In this document: positions 15,101-30,100 of the stretch, piece after piece | Position numbering within the stretch: the first letter of the stretch is position 1 | How the letters are laid out: each line of letters starts with the position of its first letter | NCBI GenBank assembly: GCA_907163375.1 | Contig: CAJQUW010010341.1 | Span: 310,001 to 374,000, forward strand | Source of the DNA: Prostheceraeus crozeri | Taxonomy: Eukaryota; Platyhelminthes; Polycladida; Euryleptidae | DNA: 64,000 nt | Direction of reading: 5' to 3' | Program-made: the position numbers and the translations under genes | The notes under the pieces: model-generated | Databases searched by the model: none | The model's input: only the letters and a program-made list of their open reading frames with translations | Told to the model about the DNA's origin: nothing

Positions 15101-18100
15101 GACCACTCGACCACAAGATCTATAGGGAAGGCACTAAACCACTGTGTCACGCAGACCACGCACCATTAAATGTATGTATAGCCATTTATACTCGTATATA
15201 ACCATCACAACATGCATTCAAGAACGCTTCCGAACAAAATCAGACAATCATTTTTTATTCGGCTCTCCAATAAATCACTAACGACTCACCCAAGTTGTCA
15301 TTCCGCGCGACGAAAAGGCGGCAATATGGTCGCTGTAATCAATTCCTCCGACTCCCACGACATCAAGTTGATCAGCAGGATTATTAAGAGTTCCGTACAA
15401 CGGGCCATCATTGCCAATAGCAGAAATTAAAGTGACTCCATTCGCAGTAAGTTCCCATACCTGAAGTGAAAAATGCAAATGATATGAAAAACGGCGTCGC
15501 ATGCCTCGTTAGAAAGGATAGAGAATAGTGCATGAAAGCAATAAAATTATCATCGATCATGAAAGAAAATCTGGAAACAGAGGCGAAATTCTGAAGAAGT
15601 TACAATAACGTTCGTCGATGCGATGTCGGTTGCCGCTAATATGTACTAAAATGCGATCTCTACTGGATGATGAAAATTGCCGATACTTATGGCAACTTTG
15701 CCAGGAGAGACATGAAAAACACTGAAGGCCTAGCGCACAAATATAACGAAAATGCAAGGAAATACGCAGCGTTAATACAAAAGCGATGGCATTCTGATCC
15801 TAGTGACTTCTATGTGAAGATATTAATTGGAAAGTTGGAAACTGTTTATTCATCCAGCTAAATAATCGTAGCGCTACTAAGCTGAACATCACATCACAAC
15901 TCGTTTTTGGATATGATTTATCAACAAACACATTTCGTGAGGACGATCGAGATCGCCTTTCTGTTCCAACTGAAATGAATATTAGGCTGAGGCACCAGCC
16001 CACTAAGCGGAAACTCATTCACCTGAAGCCTACTCAGCGGAGAAGTTCCGTTTACTCTTTCGTCCCATCTTTTGATCATGTTAGCGAATGCACTTTGTGG
16101 CCTACACTGTAGGCCTTCATACGCATGGTACAGTGAGCTACTAACTGCTGAAGCAGAATGACTGCATGATTCTATATAAAGTTGGATAAAAAAGTAGACG
16201 CGCATTAGGTTAAGTTCTTCGATTTCTTTATTCTTTTAGGTTATCCTTATTTCTCTTACTCTTCTTGCAATAAATCAAGTCTATACTTCTATACTATACT
16301 TCAAACATTTCGCTTTGATCTGAACCAATGGTTTCGGAAGAGTCAATGTTATAGCTTGTAGGTTGTAATGTCTACAAAAATGCAGCTAATTTCGACAACT
16401 GATAATGAATACAACGACACAAGACCAGTCTGGAAAATTCGTTAATACCAAGCTCATTGAAGAAGATTTCAGTAAACTATGTCCTTGAAAGTTTGATGAA
16501 TTCAATTTTCAATAGATCCCTTCGTCTTCGAGTTTCAAACTAAAAATTCTCAAATCTGGAAAAACCGGGATTCATGATGCAATTTTTTTCAAACTTCATT
16601 ACCCGACTTATTTACCTCGTTTTTATTGCAACTTTCGACGAATCATGAGACCCATCCACTTCAACCGAAAAAACGGAAAATTGGGATCTCTGATTTACAG
16701 TTAATCTGCATTGACTGCTCTAGGGGAGTGGTGACTAATCTCTGAAATCTACTAGCAGATCATTAAAAGAAATAGTCTGAAGACATTGTAGTAGTGAATG
16801 CCCATGAATTTATGCAGTCATTTCATTGTCTAACACTAAAATCAAGCTGATGCTCTTGCGCTTCTTTTCATTAAATTCTGCAACATTGACATTTTCATTA
16901 TATTCAAGTTATTCGATGTCGAATGCCATTGACAAGAACGTGACGCATTGTACTATCAACCTGTCATGACGGTGAACTTCATCATTTAGTAAACCTACGC
17001 GTTTGTCAAGTCAAGGTCAGCCATTGAGCACCCATACCATGATCTTTAATATCATCCACAGCTTCTTTAGACCACTTGCCCTGAAAAAGACTAATCTCGT
17101 AAGCTTAAACGTATATGACACAACATCATAAAGCACTATTTGTGTGGGCATATAATTATGCATCAGATTGCTTTTAACTACAGACTCCAAGTTTGAACAA
17201 TTCACTAACAGTTCAGGTAAGCAAAAACAATTTTTCAACAGATTGTGATGTTGTATTAGAACATTTTGTTGATTGTGTATTAGAACAGGCAATCACAATA
17301 AGAGAAAAATGTTTTAACGGGGACATGCTTCTAATATACTGAAACTGGATTTTCATAGCCAAACTCCGAGCTAGCAGAGTGAACTACGGATAAGCCGGAC
17401 AGTTTGGGAGTCTTTTCTCATAATTGATGCACTTCTTTCCAAATTCAGATTCCATTACTATATTCGTTGTTATATTATTTCATGACCACTAAGTTAACAT
17501 TTTGATGATTGTGTGAGGTATGGAATATAATTGGTTTAAAATTTTTATGCGCAATTTGCTTCTCTGCCCTTGCGTAAAAAGATCACAAAAATAAACTTAA
17601 AATGACAAGCGTATGTATGTGACACATCATTGATAGGTTCATACTTATGATTTCTATTTACATAAACATTACAGGTCCAAATCGCTCGATATTCATTGAT
17701 TGGTCATCTGAGGGCTGATCGATCAGTGATTGACATAAATATATAGATTTAGGGAAGTTCAAATAGGTAAAAACTTAAATTGAATGTTCAGATAGGCCTA
17801 TTGCGAGGCATGAAATCAACCCACTTTGCCTCGAGCTCGATTCGGCAATCAGCATAGCTATATACGTCATTCATCATCAAAAGCAAATGATTACAGTTTT
17901 CTTTGACAGCTCTTCTCAACTGCATTCATACATCCTACTCCGACGAATAAAACTTCGAGAGACAAAGCCCCTCCAAAAGTAGGACAAGTAGACAATAAAG
18001 ATGAGCCACACCAGTCCCCGACTGCACTACACGTCGTTGAAGACTTCAAAACTTTGAATTCCACGACCACAATGCTCTTTACTACATTTACCTGACTAAC

Positions 18101-21100
18101 AAAGACGCTCTGAAGGATAAATTCGTTACTTCACGGTATAAGTATTTTCGACTCCGATTTACCAAATATATTCTGTCTTCAATTTCATTAAAATAATCAT
18201 TGAATCATCTATCTCATGAAATGTTCAGTACGATACGGATTAGTAGTACCGTATTATCGCGCTTTTAGGTACATGTGCTTATAAGCGAAAAAAGCTTGTT
18301 TTCACTGTGATGCAGATGTGCATTTTGTTCGCTTATAAGCACATGTGCTAATATCTGGATATAGGCACACCCTATTTACACAAGTCAAGGCACTACTGCT
18401 ACAAGGGATGGGCTCCGCCCCTTAGATACCAATAACTTTCTTCTTCGCTAATTAAAAGCAGCGTCTTGCTAGCAACTATTCGGAGTGGTAGTGACTCCGT
18501 GCCAATGGCAATTCTCCTATCAATAAAGTTGCTTGCGATCATATTTCAGTCTGAAAGCTTGGTGCGAGATGAGTAGACGCAGGTCATACACGATTTCATT
18601 TAAAAACGAAGTACTGGCCACTTTGGAGAACAATGGTGGGAATGTCTCAGCCACAGCAAAAGTACATAATGTCAACCGAAGACAAGTACAAGATTGGAGG
18701 GACAAGGCATGCAGCAGTCAAAGTCATCATGATTTTATCAGTCGTAAACGAAGGCGGCTGCCTTACAAATTGAAAGCTGTTTACCATGAGCTTGAATCAG
18801 AAATGGTTGAATACATCAAACATCTTCGAAACCAAGGGATGGCTGTTCATGGCAATACAATCCGTTCTGAAGCGAAGAGACGATTCTCAGTGACCTATCC
18901 GACAAAGGACCCGTCCAAATGTCGGGCATCATATGGCTGGTTGAAGCGGTTTATGAGACGAAACAATCTTGTGGAGCGACGTGTTACATCTGTCGGACAA
19001 AAGATCCCCGAAAATGCCCAAGAATTAGCACGCAATTGGTTGAAGGACATAAAAGAAATCCGTGAGAAGTGTCATATTGTGGGTAACATGGATGAAACCC
19101 CGATGTGGTTTGATTTACCAAGCAACACTTCCATCGATTTCAAAGGAGTCAAGACAATTCGAAGTCGCACCACCGGCAAAGAAAAGCTGCGGTACACGGT
19201 TGTGTTGACTGTGCTATCTACTGGACACAAATTGCCACCGATCATTATATTCCGAGGACTGAAAACCCTCCACGTGGCAATTTTGGTGATATTGTCTCAG
19301 CATCAAAAGGTGGCAGCATGACAAACGAGTTCATGAAGAGTGAGTATCTTCACAAAGTGTGGAAAGCACGCCCAGGATCGATCTTCAAGCCATCATGTGT
19401 GCTTACACTGGACACAGCGCGATGTCATACGCACGAAGATGTGAAAGCAGAATTCGAAAAGGAGAAAACGCGTTTGGCTTATATTCCAGGAGGAATGATG
19501 CCTTTGTTGCAACCATTGGATAGTCATTTGAATAAACCATTCAAGGATGCCATGCGAAGAAGGTAGGAAGAATGACTTTTGAACGGTGACCGAGAATATA
19601 CACGAACCGGCAAGCGCAAAGATGCGAGTTACGAGATGGTAGCACAACGGGTTTCAGAGGCATGGCGTGAAATGTCCCGCGACATCATAAATCGCTCATT
19701 CATTGAAACAGGTATCCATGATTGTGATGGCGATGAAGTTCTTCACTCAAAGTTGCAATCTCTTCTTGCTGGAACAGACCCCAGTGAAGTGGATAATGAC
19801 GTGGAGGACAGTGAAGCATCTGACTTGGAGAACTATGCAGGTGAATCCGACAGCGACAATGAAAAGAGTGGTGAAGAAAGTAGTGACAATGATAGTGATA
19901 TTGACTGTGAAATCATTGACAAATAGGTTTGCTAAGTAAAGTTCTGTTTTCATCAGCATTTTCGAAACGTTCCGTTAGATTAGATTGCCATCTTGTTTGT
20001 GTGACACAATAGACAACTGCTTCACCCTCTTATATTTCGCTTTATGTTACAATTATTGCGGTGACATAACCATAAGCAACAATGTTGGGCTATTTGATCA
20101 AAGAACACGTTCAAAATTGGCTTATAAATTATTATGCAACTAATGGACTATTTCTTGTAAATTATTACATTAAAGGAAATGAAACGCTAAGATAAACATG
20201 AATCAATAGCGCTACTTTTAGGTCATACATTACCCTAGTGGCTGTATGTACTCAAGTCATTGCGATGAATGTTGCAATTAGTAAAAAACACAGCAATTTC
20301 CCACTGATGCATTTTTTCCCGCTTATAAGCACATGTGCTTATATCCGGATATAAGCACACCTCCGCTTATAAGCACATGTGCTTAAAAGCGCGATAATAC
20401 GGTAAGACTTATAGCATATTTCATGTATAGAACAGTCTGAGTTACGGATTTACTAAGCAATCTGAGTTGAAACCAACCTTATCAACAAATGGCCGGTCGT
20501 TGAAGTCTGGACCACCAATACTCAAATTTAACACGTGGACCCGCTTCGCCACTGCATAATTGAAGGCATCAAGAAACCAAGATGTGTAGGAGACTTGTTG
20601 ATTTGTAAAGACGCGGAATATGTAGAGATCAGCCTCTGGTGCAAATCCTGGACACTCCTCTGATTCACCAGCGATAACGCTTGCCACAAAGGTGCCGTGT
20701 CCGATACCATCACGCAACGACCGTTCATTGGTCCAGTTGGTCCTATCACGTATCTTCGCACGTCGAAAATGCGGATGTCGTGGATCCAAACCTGTGTCAA
20801 AAATTGCCACACGAACTCCCTGCCCGGCAAATCCCATGTTCCAAAGAATTTCCGCTTGTAATACCGACGTTACTTGCTAAATGGAGGAAAAAATTTAACA
20901 TGAACACAAAATTTATACAATATTTTTCATACACATGAACACGTGATGAAAAAAAATCTTTATTAATTTCAAAACAAATTTTAAAATGAATTTCTTGTTC
21001 ATTCACTAACAGCCCATAATGCAGTACAGCGCAACGCAAAAATCGATTGGTTAGTATACTGATGAACGAGTCATGTCTTCACCAATCACTTTGAAGAAGA

Positions 21101-24100
21101 TTGAAGTGAAGTGAAGTACCGGGAGTACTGCCGCGTACATTTGTGTGGATTTTGATTCCATGCTTGAGTTAAAGTGTTGGGTCTACACTGAGCTGGAGAA
21201 TGCATTGTTTCATGGAGTTCTTGAGGTGAAATCCAGTCCTCTTCATCAAATGACTCTCTTTTTAAGGTTAGATTTGAACCTCTTGCCTTCAGATAACTAG
21301 TCCATGTTATTAACCTTTGAGCTGAGGGGGAACTTTTGCGAAAAAAATGAATGAATAAGGAAATTATTACGAACAAGGTAATATTGTGAATAAGAAAATC
21401 AAAACTTGAAAAATGCGAGTATTATCCGATCGGAAAGTAAAATCAACATCTAACACTCTGCAGAATCAGCTCGCCACAGAAGAATTTATCTATATAGCCA
21501 TAAACCGTTTGCACCGGCACGCGTACACGGTGGAGCGCAAATTATATATCCAACTCTGCGACATTCCTTTCCCACAATGTTCATCACTGTTTCACACGCG
21601 CACTCCAATTGTTACATAGGAAATGACGAAAAATCCCAGGTTTATAAGCAGGGCTTATCATGTCATTCATCATTGAATCTGCCACTTCTCTCACACCATC
21701 TTCAACTTCGATTACTCTCGGGACAAAAAATGATAAGATCATCTACGTTACACGGCGGGTTTTCCGCCATTACCTAGGACAGTAATGAGAATGATGATTT
21801 ATATTTTTCAGATAGAGGTGGGATAGTAAATTACCGTTCGCATCACGTAAATGCTCAAACAAAACCACAGATACATTCAAGAAAACAAGATTCGTCAATC
21901 AAAATGAGAGCAAATCTTGGGAAATTAATTGCTATCATCAGTGTACTGCAAAATCAGTAGTAATATCAAACACATGTACAGGGAGGATTATAATTAACAA
22001 TAGTAACTGCTGTAAAATCTGACATAAATTTGTACTAATTCGATTTGACTTGCATTCATACTACAAGTATATTCATTATATTCAATCTTCTTATGCTTGT
22101 ACACAGATAATGGGCAAATAATCACTCCAATCATGTACGTAAATTGAGTTCTTTCATCATATTAGAAATGAATTCGAATGCTTGCATTTTGCAGAAATCG
22201 AGTAATTCCTGCTATTTCGTAGATAATGTATGCTCCATATGTTCGTCTCGATAGAGAACGCTACTTCTCGGTTTTCGAAACCTAATCTACTTGCTACGAG
22301 AAGTCCACTTTATTTGCTGAGTTTGAAATAAAAAGATAAATATCAAGATAAAAGGGTCAGGGGGAACTAAAAACATGAGAAAGTCTAAACAATGCGCGAT
22401 GAACAGTCATGAAACATCCATTTTGAGTAGAAACAACACGAAACCACAGCCTAAGGCAACTGAAATTATCAGATAAAAAGTCTTCCCTCTCTCTCTTACA
22501 AGAGAAGTAAATTTCGTTTACTTCGGAGTTACACTGGTAAGAAGACGGACGAGAAAAAGATTTTCTGTTCGAATATCGCGTGCGCCAAACTATTACGGGA
22601 GATAGTAAGCAGGAAATCAAAATGATGATCTGAAACTATTTTCTTTGCCGAATATCGATGATCGTGGCATTGTCAATTCAGTTGATGCGAGTGCAAAAAT
22701 GATTGCTGAGCACTCAATAGGGTTTGCAGTGTCACAGCTGAAACCATCAAAATTGAATCTTTTCGCTCAATTACGAACTGATTTTGATAATTTATTAACT
22801 GATGAGAGGAAATACAACGAGATAGTGTGAATCATCAATGAGAATATCCCAAAGGAAGCTCAAGAAGTCTTCAAAAATAAGGAACAGTCTTGACAGACAG
22901 TTTTTCCAAATTAGTAAATTCATTCGCAGCTAGGAGCAATCGTTTAATGAACATGTAAATTGCTACTCTTTTCATAATGACTTAATGGTTTGCACAAATG
23001 ACATACACATGCAACTGACGACTGCTACATAGGAATATCATATCCAAGAATAAAAAAAGGCCTTGAATAAAATGCTATAAGCAATCATGCAGCATACGAT
23101 GGAAGAACCTATTCCATGCACAAAAATCACAGCAGTGTGACCATACTGACCACATATCATTTTATTAGAAAAGAATTATTTTGACAAAATTTCCACTCAT
23201 TCGCGTGATTAGCTACAGCATTTACAATCGACTGATATAGGATTTCATAATGGCTATATGACGAACTGATAAAACTTTTTAACTGTCAAAATAATAATAT
23301 AAAATATGAAATTAAGAAAGTCTGATAAAAATTAATCTGCCAGAAATTACTGTCCAACAATCCAACTACACAACTTGATTCTATTAACTTACTCTTGAAT
23401 GCGTGGCCCTCAAGGCTTTCCTCCACATTTTGGGAAAGCGTCGATGCGACATGTGAGTCTGAAATAAATAAATCGCTAGTTAAAAAATGAATAAAATTCT
23501 CGAAATTCAATTCCATACTTTTTCGCTGTCAGTTGATCCAAGTTTTGCTGAAATAAGAGTTTGCAAATACATTTATTGACTTTGACGTCATGCAAAAGCA
23601 ATGAAAACAAAGGTAATAATCATAGATGAAGCTTCATAACAATTTGCCAGTGAAATTCAAACAATGCGATGTCAGAAATTGTGGACATCACTTAATACTT
23701 TATCGTCTGATTAGTGCTCGTTCTAGGTAGATCCTCCCTCAACCTAATGCATGCAAAACGATGTATGTTTGAGGCTCAGAGGAACATAAGCATACGTGTA
23801 GTACTATTAAACATCAATTAAGATGTGATTGCAAGTGTAATAACTCTGAATATTCGAGTCGTCTATTGATTGCTTTTTTCTAATTATAAATTGGCTTCAG
23901 ACATTTGGAAACTCAATTTGAAATTGAGCAATGGAAACAGTAAGATTTTCTGTAATAATTGAGTCTTGTCAGCATGGAATGCATTAACACACAGAATTAA
24001 ATATTTTGTTTATCTGCTTCGGTTTGCTGGAAGTGTGATTAATACGAAATTGACGGCACATCGAGGAACCTATTACGTGGGCAAAAAGGAATTCCTTATA

Positions 24101-27100
24101 CGAGTACAGATATAGGAAAAAAGTCATGCGTCGCTTGCGAATTAATGTGAGTTCCAGTAAAGTGCTTCGATTGCCAAAATTCCTTCAGATTCGAACATTC
24201 AGATCATTGCGCACAAGTTTTCTCCATAATGTTGGCCCTTCCGATCATTATTAAAGAAAGTAGCAGGCGTACGAAAATTAGTTCACTTGATGTTTTCACA
24301 TCCTCTCCTCGGCATTTCTCACTGTATAGTGCATACATTGAATCGAAACCAGGCATCAATGTGTGTTTTGGTGTGTACGAAGTGATAACACAGCACGCAC
24401 TCATCTCTCACTGGCTCTGGTGTCCTCTGCTGACAGCTTATTGTTTGCCATTTCCAATAGCAAGCGATACACGAATTATCCATTCGAGAAGGAGCAAGTT
24501 GTCTAATTATGTGATGTGCCATTTCGATATTAAGGTTACATACAATTCTTTCTTTCTAGAAAACCGAAGCGCGCGCAGATGAATCTAATTTTGTTCATTA
24601 ACATGTGATGTGCGATGATGTATTGCACTGCTTAATACTCACCTTTCATCACTTTCCATACTTTTATCCTTACATAGAAGGAAAGGAGGTTAAAATATAT
24701 GTAACAGATTTGATTTCAAGTGCAAGTAATTTCGAGTACAAGGAATGGCTATCGTTGAACTTTGAAAGACTATTGAACATCAAGCGCAACCGCTAAAAGA
24801 CTTCACCGCAAACTGCTAATTTTACCTTAGTGACAACTCATCAGCAACCATAGGAGTCATCCAATTTCCCACAATTGTTCAAGCCAGTACTGTCTTCGGT
24901 AAGTGTTGGAAAAATACGTGAAAAAAGTGCCGCCATGCACCATTCAAAATATGTAGCTGTATTTGTTACAGCTACATATTTTGGAATAATAATGGGATGT
25001 TTAGAATATTTAGTGTTTCCACTCAATGTTAAGCACTTTATGTTCCACTACTTGTACTTGAACATAATTCGTATCGTGAACATGTGGCAGTTCCGAAAAA
25101 ATTCTAAGTACCTTTATTTGTACTCAGGTACAACAAAAGAAAATTGGATTACAGCCGCAAATTATACCGAAATACTCCACATAGTAGACTAACGCACTAA
25201 TTGCACATCACTGTCCCATGCAATGGGGTACTGTAGGTAACAATGGTTGGTATGATAATATGATCATCTTTAATATGTCCTCAAAATTCCCAGATATAAC
25301 GTCAATGTTTATCATTTCATTAGCGATCTCTTGAGGATACCATCATTTTATAATTGACTGTGACACACTTCGTTTGAGATTCATTGTACTTCCTATTGTC
25401 TTTGGGTATAATCTAGTTGATGACAAAATGGATATACCTAACTACTAATACAAAAACTTCTGACCTAACAGGATTAGTCAATCATTTCATTGTCATTTTC
25501 ATTCATCTTTGTGATTAAATTCAAGACAATGGGATACTCACCAAATTTTAAGGTTCGGGACATTTGTCGCTGTGGATGAATTGCCTTTACAGATGGATGG
25601 GAAAGGACTCTCTTTAGTAGATTATCACTTCTATTAGAGGTAGATGCCACCTGAAATGAAATAGGCCTATCATAATACGTTTTTAAATTCAAAAAAATGA
25701 AAATGATGGCTTTAAAAAGAAATCTACCACGATCATCGTGTAGCCGAAGTTTCTACACCACAGTTACAATCGATCAGTTTTACAATGAAATTTGTAGTTT
25801 AGTATTTAAGCAGCATGATTTTATAGTTATATAACTTTATATGGATTATCCAAGTTCCTAAAGCCATTTTATAACTTCCAAGCCGCGTTTAAACGTGGTA
25901 ACTTGGTGAGCGGTGACTAGTCAAACACTGCCTCACACACCGACACACGCTGTCAATTTCGCGCGCGTCATGAAAGAAAGAGAGAATTCGAAGGCATAAT
26001 TCAGTTACGCGGCTCACCAAATCAAGTTACCCCAATGGTAAACTAAGAGGTAACTGAACCATAGATAGCTAACATTCAAAGAAAGAATTTGAGATTTGTC
26101 AGTGCATTGTAAAAAAGCTAATGCCTCACTGTTCATTCACTTTCGAACAGTTTCGAACGTCTTGCTAGTTGCTCTCGTTCACAATAATTATCAACAGTAC
26201 ATCGATATGGATAAATGGAGCTAAGGCCAAACTTGCGAATTCGTAGAGGATTATTTAAAAAGACCACGTTTATGGGACATCCAACACCCAGACTACAAGA
26301 ATCGTACAGTAAGGGATGTTGCCTCATTCGATGACATTGTGAGGAATAATGAATCAAAATTTTGAAGTTCTTTATGATCTACTGCTTGAATAGCTACGGA
26401 TAACTAAGTTATCGTGTAAACGAGGGTTAACTTAGTTTACTCGTGAAAGCTTCGCTGCTGCGGTACCCCCGAGTCACTTGATGTTCAGTTACAGCTCACC
26501 AAGTTAACTCGTGTAAACGCCGCTTTAGATTTTATTACTCCTAGGCTACAGTTCCAAATTTTTGAAATTCGGTTATTTGTAAAAGCATTGCATGAATATT
26601 TCGGTTGCTTTATTAAAGGTATTCGAAACTTTGGGCAACTCCAAAGCTTTTTATTCCGCGGAAAGTCAGAGTCGATTTTTTCATTTACAGAAATTCCCGA
26701 AATGACCATAAAATCGCTCAAGCGACTGTACAAGGACTATATATACTCATATCTTAATACGATATATGAGACTGCATGGTGAAGCTTCTTAATAAGCAAT
26801 AAGATGTTTTCCAGTAAACAATAATCACTAACTTGACATAATATATAAATATAAACAATAAATAGATAAATATAAATATACACAATCTTAGAGTAGATGC
26901 GTGTCTGATTTTGATGTCAATCTAATACTTTTTGTATGAACGCCAAGAACTTGAGTATTTAAAAAATTCACTATGGAGGGCATGACAGGCAAGCCATTCC
27001 GCATTGAGCGGTTGTAAGGCAGTTTTCCCTGCCGTAGAGAAAGGGTTGAGACCCTAAAACGAGACGAATGAAATGAGTTCGCAGGAAGCTTTTCGATTCA

Positions 27101-30100
27101 AGCAGCATGAAGTGATAAATACAAGTGCAAAAATGGTCTGCAGACATAATATATAACATCAAGATGCTGATTTTATGAGTTTATGGCATCATCAATTTTG
27201 CAACATGATGTTAATTACTACTTTGGGATGCTCTCGATGCGAACGAAGGTGCAGACTTCATAATTACAGCACGCATATAGTGCGATTGGAGCAAATAATA
27301 AACGTCCATGAACTGCCAAAACTGAGAAAAAATCGGTTTAACATCTAAAGTTCCCTCCTTCAAATCGATAAGACAAAATAGCATGACCTATGGATCTGCA
27401 GCGTGGTCCTTGCGTTCAGATCACAAGAAATTACTGCAGAACCGAGATGAGAATGATGAAGTGAATGTCAGGTGTAAAGTTGGCCAACAAATGGTCTAAT
27501 GGTGACCTTCGACAAGCAATGGGATTTCCTTCGTGGTTTGTGCATGCACGGCGTATGGAACATATTATTTGGAGGGTGCTTAAGATAGAGGTGGAAGGGA
27601 AGAGATGCAATGGAGGATCTCGAAAGACCTGGTCAAATGCCGCACAAAAAGATATGCGCAAACTCATGACCGATAGAAGTGAGAGATTGTTATCATAAGA
27701 CAATCCAAGCCAGGAAGACGGATGTTAAAGGGATGAAGAGGTGAAGAGAGAGAACTATGAACTATGTGAGCTGTGACTTTTGTATAGTAACTCCAATTAC
27801 AGGACTTACACAACAAATAGAAATTATATGATACATAGAAATATGGCATAAGTCATGAGTAAATACAAGAAGTGGTGGATCTAAAAGATAATCGTACAAT
27901 ACAATGTTAATTCCACATTGAAAACTGAAAGGGTTAGAATGGTAGTTAGTGCTCTATTCACAATGATCGCTGGAAAGTTAACTTAAAGTGTCTGTCATTG
28001 GCTAGATATAGGAAAACCTAGGTCTTATGACACGCTCCATTTTATGTTGATTGAGGTAGGTATCTAGGGGATGTCTGGGATTGCGCAGAATAATAGAAAC
28101 CAAACGTCTGTCTTCACTTTCAAGTATATCGAAAGCGTCATATTTTTGCTTACAATTTATATGTACATTGCGATAACATTGGTCGAGAAATACATTTAGC
28201 AACAGATCTCGTAATATGCGAAGTGTTGAGCGGAGTTCTGCAATCAATCTTTTGCAATGGATAGTAGACGAACAGTCGTTTTGAAAATGAATACCAATAA
28301 TGCTTACAGCTTCAACATTCGTGAAAGGATCTTCGTCATTTATGCATTTACACATCGGTTGTCTATTAAGACAGAATCGGATATGCTTGATTTTAATGTT
28401 ATTTATCGGTAGAAAAATTATTCTTCGACTATTGATATATGTTTTCAATTTCAATCTTTTTAACACACCGTTTGAGGGTGAAAGTGAAAATGCAATACAT
28501 TATTTGCGCTTTCTCTTAATTTCTTTTTTGTTTTCGTTAATTTTTTTCAAATTTTTATCCACATACCGCAAGAACGTCAAAATCACTAGGTAGACCCCAA
28601 GCAGGATTATTTCTCTCCTTCAAAGACCAGCGAACATCGGTATAAGTTCGAAGTGCAGCATCAAGAAATTTCAGTCGAGTTGATACACTATAGTATCCCT
28701 TGAAAAGAACTAAATACTCTGAAATGAAACGGCAGTTGATTACAAAGAACTCGAACAACAATACGTGATGCATCAAATAGTTCAAGTATGAGCAACCTAA
28801 CTGATTACGTGGGATGCACTACTTTGATGGCCGGCAACCCCTTGTAGGACCACTTTCAAGTATTACTCAATGATCCTGTAGCCCAGAATTAAGATGCTAA
28901 GGACACTACACTAAATAATTCTTCAACTTTTAGTATCAGGGGTTATTTTCTCCTCAGATATGAAATGGAATGCGCACTTTTCCTCTATTGTAAAAAGGCG
29001 TCTCGTCGTATTTTCATCATCCGTAACCTTAGAAGAGCTGGTTGTGATCCCAAATTCATGTATAATTGCTATGTAGCATTCATCCGCTCAGTTTTGCTGT
29101 ATTCGTTTGCTTGATTTTGCAATGCTGCAGAGTATTTGAAAAATGACATTTTACGTGTGGAGCGAAGATTCTGTAAGACAATTGGTATTAATCTTGATAA
29201 TGATAACAACATTTTGCAGGCTGCTGATAAGTCCTGTCGCAGGCTGTTCAAGTGTATAGTTGAAAAACAATGTCATCCACTTTGTGAATTGTTTTGCGTA
29301 CGTCCTACGCGTAATTGAACCACTCGTCGTTCTTGTGAGCTGTTTCCACCACCTGCCAAAATTAGCCGTTTTAAGAGATCATTCATTAACTTGTGTAAAT
29401 AGTTGGGATTATTCACTGTTTTTATTTCCTCGTTGGATTGTCGTAACCTATGCTCTCCTCCTTTTTGTGTCCTGCACCTACGTTGTCATCGCTGAGCTTG
29501 TATTGATCACCGACTCTGTATGCAGTGATTCAATATAGATTATCACTGGGTTACAAAAAAATCTTTTTGAAAATAGTCAGAAGTTTTTCAACTGATTTAG
29601 GACCATTTTCCTCCACTAACTCTGAATATGGCATCCATTTAACTCAATCAGGTCAAGTTTGCATGCTAATTATATTTTGAGAAATTAGATTTTCTGGCTT
29701 AATATATCACATTTTGTGACGTCATCTGTTATTTCTAAGAACCCTTCTCACCCCAAAATGGCTAAGTAGAAAAAAGATACATTATAAAAGAATGTATTGA
29801 ATTGGTATCACAAAATCTAATTTCACCTATTTGTATAAAAGTTATTTGTACAAAGGATAACATAAATACATGTAGGCCTACTTGCACATGCAATCTGGGT
29901 AGAAAGTCGCAATTGTAAAAAAGTCAGGGCATGAATTTCCGTATTTTGCAGTTCCTTGAATGCTCAGCTGCAGGGATGTCTCTCTTTAGATTCCAGCAGT
30001 AATCAGCCATCATAACTTCATCCCAGTGTCCCTGATACATTGTCTTCATCACCTTTACTCTTGATGGAATCTCTCCCCTTGTTCATCGCTCACAGATCCC

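Noticed and set aside
15278-20837. A novel subtilisin or toxin-like protease
   Set aside because: Exon order and residues follow MBTPS1 closely, so it is the ordinary host gene.
20528-20938. Overlapping frames opposite or beside the MBTPS1 catalytic exon
   Set aside because: Shadows of the true frame, which has the subtilisin motifs and splice sites.
24630-24670. 26-bp candidate for the missing MBTPS1 exon (length 3n+2 with GTGAGT donor)
   Set aside because: In the required phase it reads a stop at once, and it has no similarity to the S1P propeptide.
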